This document shows, piece after piece, positions 56,812-64,000 of a DNA stretch of 64,000 bases. Within the stretch, counting starts at the first letter, position 1. Each line of letters opens with the position of its first letter. Under the pieces are notes generated by a model. It saw only the letters and a list, made by a program, of their open reading frames with translations. It was not told the origin of the DNA and made no database searches. Origin of the DNA: Mycobacteroides chelonae (lineage in GTDB: Bacteria > Actinomycetota > Actinomycetes > Mycobacteriales > Mycobacteriaceae); the NCBI RefSeq assembly GCF_016767715.1, contig NZ_CP050145.1, positions 806,001-870,000 of the forward strand, read 5' to 3'. Made by a program: the position numbers and the translations under genes.

Positions 56812-58638
56812 GTGTATGTAGCTATTCGAACTGCTGCGGTTGCTGCGGTGTGCAGTCTGTGTGTCGGGACAGGTCTGGATGCGCGCACCGTGCGGCCGGT
56901 CCCTTCCCTAACGGCCACGGCCACAACACATTCCGTGACGAATCGGGCAGTTTCTCTCACGTCGTTCTCTGATTTGCTGGCGGTGGCTGCCCCGCAGAAT
57001 GATGCTGGGGCGCAATCGAATCCAGTGGCCACCGGGGTGCCGAGTAGCGGCGAACTCATAGGGACAGTCGCCAAACTCCTCACGGCATCACAAGCCGCGT
57101 CGACCGGTTCGGCTCCGGCGATCACCGCGGCCGCCGTTGATCCTGTCGATCCGCCGGTGGAGCAGCCGGTAGATCCGCCCGTCGAGCAGCCCACAGATCC
57201 GCCCGCGGCCGACGAGCCGGCGCCACCCACCAACTTCCCGGGGACCCATTGGCCTGCGTTTGGCACCCCGTCCTACTTTGCGCAGTTGGCCTTTGCGGTG
57301 TTCCACGTTGTGGCCTTGCCAGTCACGGTGCCTGTGCAGTTCTTCCTGGGCAGCGCCGAGGGTGTGCCAACGGTGATCGCCGCGGCGCTCAATGACTTGT
57401 CGGGCCTGCTGGGCCAGATACCAGGGTTCTCACCGCAGCAACCGGCGGCGGCGCAAGCGCAGCAGAAGGTCGCTGAGGCCTCCTCGGTGTTGCCGAAGAC
57501 GGCGGCAGCGGAGGCCGAAGCGCCGGCCGCTGAGGAGCCGGCTCCGGCTCCGGCGCCAGAACCCGAACCCCTGCCGACTAACTTCCCGGGCCCGCGCCCG
57601 GCGTTCGGAACGCCGTCCTACTTCGCGCAGTTGGCGTTCGCGGTGCTGCATGTGCTGGCGCTGCCTATCACGGTGCCGGTACAGGCGATCATCGGCAGTA
57701 CCGAGGGCGTGCCGACGGTAATTGCCGCCGCGCTCAACGACTTGTCCAGCCTGCTGGGACAGGTGCCGAAGATATCGCTACCTGGGACCAACCCAGGGAC
57801 CACGCCGGAGACCTCCTCGAAGCAGGTCGATCAGGCTGTCGCCAAGCCGGAAACGGCGTCCGAGAAGTCAGAGACCACCAAGCGCGACGTCGATGCGAAG
57901 ACTCCCAACACCGAGCACACGGAGCACGGGGCCAAGCCTGGCGATACGCCCGCAGAGTCGCCCAAAACCGAGCATGAGGCCAAGCCCGCTGAGACTCCGG
58001 CGGACGCGACGAAGGTTGACCCGACGAAGGCAGATCCGGCTAAGGCCGTCGACCCGGCTAAGGCCGTCGAGCCCAAGGTTGACCCGACTAAGGCCGCCGT
58101 CGAGCCGGCGAAGGTTGTTGAGCCCAAGGTTGATCCGGCTAAGGCCGTCGAGCCCACGAAGGCTGTTGAGCCGACGAAGGTTGTTGAGCCCAAGGTTGAC
58201 CCGGCGGCCGCAGCATCTACGAAGCCCGAGCCGGCCAAGCCCGTCGCGGTCAAGCCAGAGACCAAGCCTGAACCGGTCAAGCCGGAGATTAAGCCGGAAC
58301 TGGCCAAGCCTGAGCCCGCTAGCAGCCCGGTGAAGGTCGTTCGCGACAGCCTGAAGTCGACACCCGGTGGAACCACCACCACCGGCGGCACCAAGACGAC
58401 CGAGGGATCCAAGGGCGCTGAAACGGATAGCAAGACGCCCGGTGCGTCTACGGCGACCAAGGTTCGCGAAGGATCGACCCCCTCCGTGGGTGGCACGTCC
58501 GATAAGCCCGCGGAGAAGCCTTCGACGGAGAAGTCGTCGACCGGCAAGAGCTCACCGTCGTCGGAAGGGAGTTCGCATTCCTCCGAAGGAAAGACGCATT
58601 CCTCCGAGGGCAAGTCACACTCGGGGTCTACTGACTGA
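56812..58638 (+). CDS. Secreted repeat protein A: two hydrophobic repeats and a Lys/Pro/Ala- then Ser-rich tail
   Basis: 608 residues from GTG 56812 with GGGGAG 9 bases upstream. Signal-peptide-like N-terminus (AIRTAAVAAVCSLCVGTGLDA), a Pro/Glu linker (PVDPPVEQPVDPPVEQ), two repeats of about 57 residues each beginning FGTPSYFAQLAFAV, then a long tail in which EPKVDPxKAVEP-type units repeat, ending in a Ser/Thr/Lys/Gly-rich stretch (SSEGSSHSSEGKTHSSEGK). The repeats are hydrophobic and may associate with membrane or lipid; the tail is flexible, basic and could span the cell wall or bind polyanions. It is a paralogue of the gene at 61744. No enzymatic domain; function unknown. Confidence 0.7.
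   Translation: MYVAIRTAAVAAVCSLCVGTGLDARTVRPVPSLTATATTHSVTNRAVSLTSFSDLLAVAAPQNDAGAQSNPVATGVPSSGELIGTVAKLLTASQAASTGSAPAITAAAVDPVDPPVEQPVDPPVEQPTDPPAADEPAPPTNFPGTHWPAFGTPSYFAQLAFAVFHVVALPVTVPVQFFLGSAEGVPTVIAAALNDLSGLLGQIPGFSPQQPAAAQAQQKVAEASSVLPKTAAAEAEAPAAEEPAPAPAPEPEPLPTNFPGPRPAFGTPSYFAQLAFAVLHVLALPITVPVQAIIGSTEGVPTVIAAALNDLSSLLGQVPKISLPGTNPGTTPETSSKQVDQAVAKPETASEKSETTKRDVDAKTPNTEHTEHGAKPGDTPAESPKTEHEAKPAETPADATKVDPTKADPAKAVDPAKAVEPKVDPTKAAVEPAKVVEPKVDPAKAVEPTKAVEPTKVVEPKVDPAAAASTKPEPAKPVAVKPETKPEPVKPEIKPELAKPEPASSPVKVVRDSLKSTPGGTTTTGGTKTTEGSKGAETDSKTPGASTATKVREGSTPSVGGTSDKPAEKPSTEKSSTGKSSPSSEGSSHSSEGKTHSSEGKSHSGSTD
57256..57774 (+). repeat. Two 57-residue internal repeats of secreted protein A
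   Basis: Copy 1 starts at 57256 and copy 2 at 57601. Both encode FGTPSYFAQLAFAV followed by FHVVALPVTVPVQ or LHVLALPITVPVQ, then GVPTVIAAALNDLSxLLGQ. They are highly similar in protein and DNA, separated by a Glu/Pro/Ala linker. Confidence 0.85.
58018..58212 (+). repeat. Lys/Pro/Val/Glu-rich tail repeats of secreted protein A
   Basis: Short degenerate units of the type KAVEPKVDPTK / KVVEPKVDPAK recur through this stretch. Alternating Lys/Glu/Pro composition gives an extended, charged tail resembling the basic tails of surface adhesins such as HBHA, although the order and acidic content differ. Confidence 0.7.
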
Positions 58639-59374
58639 CGATGATCGTGAGCGTGTTGCCGTCGCGTTCGATATGAAGTCCGGCGCGACGGGCAACCGCA
58701 GCCACTGAGGCGGCGTCATTGGGTTCGGCTCTGCTGCCGGCGAGGATACGTGCCAGTTTTCCCTTGTGCGCCTTGTTGAAATGGGTGATCACCGTACGTC
58801 GCCCATCGGGATGCTCTGTGAGGCAATCAACGGTTATCGCCTGCGGTAGCCGCCCTAATCCCGCGTACGAGCCTGAGCGTAGGTCCACCACCAGTTCGTC
58901 GGCGGCCAGCTCCGCCAACACCGGCTCCAGTACCGGCTTCCAGCGGGCGGATAACGACGGCTTTCCGGGCAGCTTGGATGAGGCCGACAGCCGATAGGCA
59001 GGCACGGGATCGTCGGCGCGTAGCAGCCCGAACAGCGCCGAGCCGACGGCGAGGCGTTCGCGTGCACGTGTCGCGGAGGCGCCGCGCAGAGACGTAACGT
59101 CCAGGGCGTCGTACAGCACGCCGGTGTACCGCTGCAGGGCAGGCATGGTGGGGGAGGTCCGCAGCTCGGCGTTGCGCTGGATTTCAGCGTCCTGAGAGGC
59201 CGAGATGCCCAGCGCCTTCCTGCATGCCGGAGGGTCGGCGGCAAGGGCGACGAGTTCGTCGACGAGTGCCGCGCGCACCGGATTCAGCGATGGTGTGGCC
59301 AGCTTGTCCAGGCGCAGAGGAACATGATCTCCACCTTCGCGTTTGGTTTCTGAGGGTGGTAGCAACACGATCAC
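58628..59374 (-). CDS. yaaA: YaaA-family peroxide-stress protein
   Basis: 248 residues from GTG 59374 (IVLLPPSETKREGG); upstream frame (to 59518) is antisense to the VOC gene. The conserved LLPPSETK start and C-terminal VITHFNKAHKGKLARIL are those of the YaaA/DUF328 family, which in E. coli limits Fenton damage by lowering free iron under H2O2 stress. The 3' end overlaps the tail of secreted protein A by 11 bp, on the opposite strand. Confidence 0.86.
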   Translation of the reverse strand: MIVLLPPSETKREGGDHVPLRLDKLATPSLNPVRAALVDELVALAADPPACRKALGISASQDAEIQRNAELRTSPTMPALQRYTGVLYDALDVTSLRGASATRARERLAVGSALFGLLRADDPVPAYRLSASSKLPGKPSLSARWKPVLEPVLAELAADELVVDLRSGSYAGLGRLPQAITVDCLTEHPDGRRTVITHFNKAHKGKLARILAGSRAEPNDAASVAAVARRAGLHIERDGNTLTIIVSQ

Positions 59375-59493
59375 GCCACAGACCGTAGCGAACTGGCCGC
59401 CGCTGAAGGCGCAGCGGGTCAACAGCTGCGATGAGTTTTGGCGGTCCGGATGGTCGATATGGGTGAGTGCCCCATCCAGTACAAGGAGACCCC

Positions 59494-60276
59494 ATGCCCA
59501 CTCGTGAAGAAACTCCACTCGGTGCCCCCGCGTGGATCGACCTTGCCTCGTCGGATGTCGAGAAGTCGAAGGCCTTTTACAGCGCGTTGTTCGGCTGGAC
59601 CCTGCAGGACGCGGGTCCCGAGTACGGCGGGTACATCAATGCGCACATGGACGGTAAGGCGGTCGCGGGAATGATCGCGAACAATCCGGAGTGGAATGCG
59701 CCCGACGGATGGACAACCTATTTCGCCACCGACGACATCGACGCCACGCTCCAGAGGGTGGCTGACAACGGTGGCGGAAACTGCATGCAGGCGATGGAAG
59801 TTCCACAGCTCGGATATATGGGCCTTTTTGGCGACCCCTCCGGAGCTGTGGTGGGACTGTGGCAGCCGCTGGCCCACAAGGGTTTTCAGCTGGTAGCCGA
59901 GGCGGGTGCCCCGGTGTGGCATGAGCTGAACACCCGCGAATACGACAAGGCGGTCGACTTTTACACCAAGGTGCTTGGTTGGGAAACCAAGGTGGAAGGC
60001 GATTCCGAGGAGTTCCGGTATGCGTGTGCCCAGCACGGCGGAGAACCGATTGCCGGGGTCAACGACGCGACAGTGGGTCAGTGGACGCTTCCGGAGGGCG
60101 TTCCGGCGCATTGGGCGGTCTATTTCGGTACGTCGGACACCGACGCCAGTGCGGCAAGGGCTACTGAGCTCGGGGGCGTGGTGCTCACACCTGCGCAGGA
60201 CACCCCATATGGCCGGATGGCGCTGGTTCGGGACACCACCGGCGGTACCTTCTGGTTGTGCTCCGTCGATTCCTGA
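59494..60276 (+). CDS. Two-domain VOC/glyoxalase protein (Rv0911-type)
   Basis: 260 residues, ATG preceded by AAGGAGA. Two vicinal-oxygen-chelate domains in tandem: first WIDLASSDVEKSKAFYSALFGW, second WHELNTREYDKAVDFYTKVLGW, each ending in a GDPSGAVVGLWQ- or DTTGGTFWLCS-type segment. Substrate unknown. In M. tuberculosis Rv0911 lies next to Rv0910; here they are separated by about 9.7 kb of accessory genes. Confidence 0.87.
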   Translation: MPTREETPLGAPAWIDLASSDVEKSKAFYSALFGWTLQDAGPEYGGYINAHMDGKAVAGMIANNPEWNAPDGWTTYFATDDIDATLQRVADNGGGNCMQAMEVPQLGYMGLFGDPSGAVVGLWQPLAHKGFQLVAEAGAPVWHELNTREYDKAVDFYTKVLGWETKVEGDSEEFRYACAQHGGEPIAGVNDATVGQWTLPEGVPAHWAVYFGTSDTDASAARATELGGVVLTPAQDTPYGRMALVRDTTGGTFWLCSVDS

Positions 60277-60301
60277 TCGCGGATAGGGCATCCCGGCGTC
60301 G

Positions 60302-61507
60302 TTAAATGTCTTCGAAGGTCGGGATGCCCCACTCCTCATGCCCGCCGCCGTGCAACAAGGTGGCACGGGTGACCGAGCGGGTACCGAACCTCTCGCGTAG
60401 CTCGTCCAACGTGCTGTCCAGCGCTAGTGTGTTTGTCTGCGAACTGTCGAATGGCAACTCCAATTGCGTTGCGCCGCAGGATTCGAAGTTGGAGACAGCG
60501 AAACCGATCAGGGTGATGCCCCGTTCCGCGACCAGCACAGCGGCCTCGCCGACAAGCTGGCGTGCTACGGCCAGTAGGTGTTCCGTGGAAGTCGTGGGCC
60601 GTGACACGGTGTGTGAGCGCGTCGCGCGCGTGTAGTCGTCGAACCGTAGCCGGAGCACCACCGTTCGGCAGCTGCGGCCGGTGCCACGCATCCGGCGCGC
60701 GATCCGTTCGATGAGTTGTGTAGCGATCGCGTCGATCTCGTCGCCGGTGCGCCGCCGTCTGCCGAGCGCACACTGTGCGCCGATTGAGCGCCGCCGTCGA
60801 CCGCCCTGTACCCGTCGCGGATCGACATTATGTGCCAGGCAATGCAATTGGTGCCCCATGGCGCGGCCAACCATCGACGCCAGGGTGGACTCGCCAAGAT
60901 CGGCGATGTCGGCGACGGTGTGGATTCCGTACACCCGCAGCTTCTCGGCGGTGATGGTGCCGACGCCCCACAGCGCCTGTACCGGCAAGGGGCGCAGGAA
61001 TGTCATTTCTTCGTGAGGTTCCACCACCAACAGTCCGTCGGGCTTACCCTGGCGGCTGGCGACCTTGGCCAGGAACTTGGTGCGGGCGATGCCGACGGTG
61101 ATCGGTAGACCGGCTCGACGGCGCACCTCCGTGCGTAACGTCTCCGCGATATCACGCGGAGTGCCCGAAATACGCAGTAGGCCAGCGACATCGAGAAATG
61201 CCTCGTCGATGGACAGCGGTTCGACCAGCGGGGTGGTGTCTCGGAAGACCTCGAAGACCTTCTTGCTCGCGGCACTGTACGCATCGAAACGCGGCGGTAC
61301 CACCACGGCCTTCGGACATAGCTGCCGCGCCTGTCGGCCCCCCATCGCGGTGCGCACGCCGCAGCGCTTGGCTTCGTAGCTGGCGGCCAACACGACACCG
61401 CCTCCAACGATCACCGGGCGGCCGCGCAACGCCGGATCATCACGTTGCTCGACAGAGGTGTAGAACGAGTCCAGATCCGCGTGCAGGATGCTGGCTGACC
61501 CGGTCAT
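60302..61507 (-). CDS. dinB: Y-family DNA polymerase IV (DinB)
   Basis: 401 residues. Translesion polymerase: ILHADLDSFYTSVEQRDDP (catalytic Asp and the FY steric gate), YEAKRCGVRTAMGGRQARQLCP, SIDEAFLDVAG (catalytic Asp-Glu), thumb helix-hairpin-helix LPVQALWGVGTITAEKLRVYGI. Near the C-terminus TQLELPF is a beta-clamp-binding motif. The gate is tyrosine, unlike the ribonucleotide-permissive DinB2 with leucine. No SOS (GAACnnnnGTTC) box was seen upstream. Confidence 0.92.
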   Translation of the reverse strand: MTGSASILHADLDSFYTSVEQRDDPALRGRPVIVGGGVVLAASYEAKRCGVRTAMGGRQARQLCPKAVVVPPRFDAYSAASKKVFEVFRDTTPLVEPLSIDEAFLDVAGLLRISGTPRDIAETLRTEVRRRAGLPITVGIARTKFLAKVASRQGKPDGLLVVEPHEEMTFLRPLPVQALWGVGTITAEKLRVYGIHTVADIADLGESTLASMVGRAMGHQLHCLAHNVDPRRVQGGRRRRSIGAQCALGRRRRTGDEIDAIATQLIERIARRMRGTGRSCRTVVLRLRFDDYTRATRSHTVSRPTTSTEHLLAVARQLVGEAAVLVAERGITLIGFAVSNFESCGATQLELPFDSSQTNTLALDSTLDELRERFGTRSVTRATLLHGGGHEEWGIPTFEDI

Positions 61508-61743
61508 GAACAGATGCTCGCACCAGGGTCCGACACCTAGATCCGGTTGATTTGCCCAACAGCCAGTTGATTCGGAGAATCGCGGGTCAATCCTTGATGG
61601 CGTCTGGGAGATATTTGACTTACGGCTAGGAAAACTATCGAGTCCGTGGTCGGCGGCATGGTGCAGTGTGCCCTACGTTTATCCCGAGTTCTCCAGGTTA
61701 CTTCCAGCCTATTCACATTCTTTGCCCAGAAGGGGTGGTTCAC

Positions 61744-63609
61744 GTGCGCGTTCGCCTTCGTGCCACGGCTGCCGCGGCGGTTTGCAGTGTCTGCATCTCC
61801 GCGTCGGCTTCCGTGCCTACGATTCAATCTCTCAGCGCCAGTCCAGAACAGCACCGGACCGTCTCGACGCAGTCCTATGTGCTGACGTCGAACGAAGGCT
61901 CGCTGGCGCCGTCGAGCATCGGCTCGCTGGCGACATTGCCCGGCGTGTCAGGTTCGGCCGCGACACCATTGGCCGCGGCTGCTACTCCGGCTCCGAGTTT
62001 GTTCCAGGCGGTTCAGCCGGTGTTCACGGTGTTGGGTGGGGCGTTGACGCTGCCGTTCAATATCCCGTTCTGGTTTGTGACGGGGCAGCTGAATGCGGCC
62101 GCGAACCAGACCCAGATCAACAACTTTGTGACGGCCATCGGTCAGTTGCCGGGTGTGCCTGCTGCGGTGTTGTCGTATCTGGCGGGTATTCCGTCGCAGA
62201 CGCTGCCGACCATCCCGTCGATTCCGGGTTTGACGTCGACGACGGCTGCTCCGACGGTGAAGACTGCTGCGGCTGCCACGCCTGCGGCTGCTACTCCGGC
62301 TCCGAGTTTGTTCCAGGCGATTCAGCCGGTGTTCACGGTGTTGGGTGGGGCGTTGACGCTGCCGTTCAATATCCCGTTCTGGTTTGTGACGGGGCAGCTG
62401 AACGCGGCGGCGAATCAGAAGCTGATCAATGATTTCGTGACCGCTATCGGTCAGTTGCCGGGTGTGCCTGCTGCGGTGTTGTCGTATCTGGCGGGTATTC
62501 CGTCGCAGACGCTGCCGACCATCCCGTCGATTCCGGGTTTGAATGCGGCGGCTTCTCCCACCGTCAAGACGGCGGCATTGTCTGCGCCGACTGCTACTCC
62601 GGCTCCGAGTTTGTTCCAGGCAGTTCAGCCGGTGTTCACGGTGTTGGGTGGGGCGTTGACGCTGCCGTTCAACGTTCCCTTCTGGTACGCAACGGGGCAG
62701 CTGAACACGGCCGCGAACCAGAAGCTGATCAATGATTTCGTGACGGCTATCGGTCAGTTGCCGGGTGTGCCTGCTGCGGTGTTGTCGTATCTGCAGGGGA
62801 TCACGACTCAAACGGCTCCGACCATCCCGACCATCCCGGGTCTCACCTCCCTGGTCACGCCCTCATCGAAGCTGGTCACGAACTCTGCGGTGGCGCAGTC
62901 CGATACCGCGAAGGTTGACGTCGCCAAGTCGGAAGTCACCAAGACCGGAACCGTGGAGGAAGCGGCGAAGCCCGCTACCGCGGCCACCCCGGCGGAGTCG
63001 GTGACGACTCCGGCCGAGCCGGCCAAGCCTGCGGAATCCGTCACCCCGGCGGAGTCGGTCAAGGTGACGACGCCCGCCGAGCCGGGCAAGCCCGCGACCC
63101 CGGCTACACCCGCGGATTCGGTGAAGGTGACGACCCCGGCTGAGCCGGCCAAGCCCGCGGAAGCCGCCACCCCCGCCGAACCGGTCAAGGTGGCCACCCC
63201 GGCTGAGCCCGCCAAGCCGGCTCCCGCTGAGCCTGCCAAGCCCGCTGCCCCCGTCGACGCCGCCAAACCGGTGGAGTCGAAGGTCAACGTGCCGAAGGTC
63301 AAGCTGCCCACCCCGGTCACCAAGGTCGGCGAGGTCAGCGGTGGAGTCGGGACGAAGGCCGATGAGTCGGCCAAGGCCGACAAGAGCGAGAAGGCCGATT
63401 CCAAGGACACCAAGTCCGACAAGGGGTCCGCGCCGAAGAAGTCTGAAAATGACTCTTCAGCTGCGAAGAAGCCCGAGAGCGCGGCCTCGTCTGCCGGGAA
63501 GTCGGAGTCCGCTTCGAGTTCCTCGTCGAGCTCGTCATCGAGTGACTCGCACTCGAGCGCCTCGAATGGTTCCTCGTCCGGTTCCTCGCACAAGGCGTCG
63601 TCGGACTAG
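61744..63609 (+). CDS. Secreted repeat protein B: three near-identical hydrophobic repeats and a Lys/Pro/Ser-rich tail
   Basis: 621 residues from GTG 61744, with AGAAGGGG 8 bases upstream; the frame is open further upstream but lacks a ribosome binding site. Signal-peptide-like start VRVRLRATAAAAVCSVC, matching AVCSLC in secreted protein A. Three ~84-residue repeats follow, each with PSLFQAVQPVFTVLGGALTL, FVTAIGQLPGVPAAVLSYL and PSIPGL-type ends. The tail repeats TPAEPxKPA and VKVxTPAEP, then a Ser/Lys-rich end. Possibly a cell-envelope protein with lipid-contacting repeats and a wall-spanning tail. A strong hairpin terminator follows. No enzyme domain; function unknown. Confidence 0.72.
   Translation: MRVRLRATAAAAVCSVCISASASVPTIQSLSASPEQHRTVSTQSYVLTSNEGSLAPSSIGSLATLPGVSGSAATPLAAAATPAPSLFQAVQPVFTVLGGALTLPFNIPFWFVTGQLNAAANQTQINNFVTAIGQLPGVPAAVLSYLAGIPSQTLPTIPSIPGLTSTTAAPTVKTAAAATPAAATPAPSLFQAIQPVFTVLGGALTLPFNIPFWFVTGQLNAAANQKLINDFVTAIGQLPGVPAAVLSYLAGIPSQTLPTIPSIPGLNAAASPTVKTAALSAPTATPAPSLFQAVQPVFTVLGGALTLPFNVPFWYATGQLNTAANQKLINDFVTAIGQLPGVPAAVLSYLQGITTQTAPTIPTIPGLTSLVTPSSKLVTNSAVAQSDTAKVDVAKSEVTKTGTVEEAAKPATAATPAESVTTPAEPAKPAESVTPAESVKVTTPAEPGKPATPATPADSVKVTTPAEPAKPAEAATPAEPVKVATPAEPAKPAPAEPAKPAAPVDAAKPVESKVNVPKVKLPTPVTKVGEVSGGVGTKADESAKADKSEKADSKDTKSDKGSAPKKSENDSSAAKKPESAASSAGKSESASSSSSSSSSSDSHSSASNGSSSGSSHKASSD
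61981..62844 (+). repeat. Three ~252-bp tandem repeats in secreted protein B
   Basis: Copies begin at 61981, 62290 and 62593 with the same GCTACTCCGGCTCCGAGTTT and run about 252 bp (84 residues), spaced by Ala/Thr/Val-rich linkers of 57 and 51 bp. Long runs, such as the segment encoding GGALTLPFN, are almost identical at DNA level, including synonymous positions, which points to recent amplification or gene conversion. Confidence 0.88.
62986..63255 (+). repeat. Pro/Ala/Glu/Lys tail repeats of secreted protein B
   Basis: Degenerate 10-14-residue units of the type TPAEPAKPAE and SVKVTTPAEP are repeated here. They encode a proline-stiffened, alternately charged tail of the same kind as in secreted protein A. 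Confidence 0.75.
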
Positions 63610-63628
63610 TCCGCAATCGCAAGCTCAA

Positions 63629-63660
63629 AGGTCCCCGCGCCCGACATGGCGCGGGGACCT
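63629..63660 (+). terminator. Strong GC hairpin after secreted protein B
   Basis: AGGTCCCCGCGC (63629-63640) is perfectly complementary to GCGCGGGGACCT (63649-63660), a 12-bp stem with an 8-base loop, 20 bp downstream of the stop. There is no U-tract, but the position and stability fit a mycobacterial intrinsic terminator. Confidence 0.75.
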
Positions 63661-63675
63661 GCTTGTAAGCGGAAC

Positions 63676-63698
63676 TGACATAAGTCAACATCATTGAC
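63676..63698. promoter_or_regulatory. Overlapping inverted repeats just before the MarR gene
   Basis: TGAC-ATAA-GTCA (63676-63687) and GTCAA-N5-TTGAC (63684-63698) share the central GTCA arm and end immediately before the ATG at 63699. There is no ribosome binding site between them and the ATG. A candidate autoregulatory operator of a leaderless or short-leader MarR gene. Confidence 0.4.
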
Positions 63699-64000
63699 AT
63701 GGAAATCGATGGAACCGCGACCCTGGGGTACTTGCTGACCCGTACCGCGACATCGCTGCGCGGCAAGGTGGCGGCCCGTTTGGAGCCGATGGGCCTCAGC
63801 CTGCCGGAGTACATCTGCATGCAGATCCTGCGCACCTACCCCGGCATGTCCAACTCCGAGCTGGCGCGGCAGGCGATGGTCACCCGGCAGGCCATGAATG
63901 CGGTGCTGCACCGGTTGGAGCAGGAAGGCTTGATCAGCCGTCCGGAGAACGCGGACCACGGCAGGTCGCTGCCGGCTCGCCTCACCCGGCGTGGCAGCAC
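63699..64000 (+). CDS. MarR-family transcriptional regulator, 3' end outside window
   Basis: The first 100 residues are visible, beginning EIDGTATLGYLLTRTATSLRG. The winged helix-turn-helix is clear: LSLPEYICMQILRTYPGMSNSELARQAMVTRQAMNAVLHRLEQEGLISRP, followed by the start of the wing. The frame is open to the last base. Its target genes are outside the window. Confidence 0.85.
   Translation, partial: MEIDGTATLGYLLTRTATSLRGKVAARLEPMGLSLPEYICMQILRTYPGMSNSELARQAMVTRQAMNAVLHRLEQEGLISRPENADHGRSLPARLTRRGS

Noticed and set aside
61744..63609. PE/PPE family membership of the secreted repeat proteins
   Set aside because: No N-terminal PE or PPE motif and no PGRS or MPTR repeats; a cleavable-type signal is present instead.

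Overview
The window is a high-GC actinobacterial chromosome segment from a rapidly growing mycobacterium, most likely the Mycobacteroides abscessus/chelonae group. Two things point there. The gene backbone follows the M. tuberculosis order serC, Rv0885-type oxygenase, fprB, Rv0887c-type glyoxalase, citA ... gltA2, Rv0897c-type oxidoreductase, prrB/prrA, echA6, Rv0906, ctpE, Rv0909, Rv0910, Rv0911 (order recalled from memory, no search run). A complete trehalose polyphleate (TPP) type locus (papA3, mmpL10, PE-PPE hydrolase, fadD, large PKS) sits between the two citrate synthase genes.

Layout. 1-7.1 kb: end of a GT39-type glycosyltransferase, a bidirectional terminator, serC, a divergent AurF-like diiron oxygenase coupled to fprB, a VOC protein and citA. 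7.2-8.5 kb: pdxH with a tightly coupled GAP/Sap-family membrane protein. 8.5-27.4 kb: the TPP-type locus, a four-gene minus-strand operon (papA3-mmpL10-PE-fadD23) divergent from an 11.1-kb bimodular PKS gene, with an interrupted palindrome in the shared promoter region. 27.5-32 kb: an MFS exporter, a DUF2252 protein, and a GlxA-type regulator overlapping a DJ-1/PfpI protein. 32-43.5 kb: gltA2, a DHA2 exporter overlapping its MarR-type regulator, an FAD oxidoreductase, an FKBP, the PrrBA two-component system, a secreted protein, a flavoprotein, echA6, a metallo-beta-lactamase-fold hydrolase and a methyltransferase. 43.6-50 kb: ctpE, a structured-looking gap, a slipin, another methyltransferase, and an MT0933-like antitoxin separated from its Rv0910-like partner by a lipase. 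50-64 kb: accessory genes (LLM oxidoreductase/TetR pair, a DHA2 exporter with a C-terminal winged-helix-like domain, a hypothetical, ALDH plus DUF779, two paralogous secreted repeat proteins flanking yaaA, an Rv0911-like VOC protein and dinB) and the start of a MarR regulator.

How it works together. The FAAL would activate a fatty acyl starter, the bimodular PKS extend it with malonyl units only (HAFH motifs in both ATs), PapA3 acylate trehalose, MmpL10 (perhaps helped by the GAP protein) export the intermediate, and the PE-PPE enzyme finish acyl transfer outside the membrane. The PKS shows a telling asymmetry: module 1 is KS-AT-KR-ACP with an A-type KR; module 2 is KS-AT-DH-ER-KR-ACP with a B-type KR. 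This matches a chain carrying a cis double bond every four carbons, as in phleic acids, but leaves only one DH for two modules.

No rRNA, insertion sequence, phage or CRISPR array was seen. All family assignments are from reading the sequence and from memory of the families.
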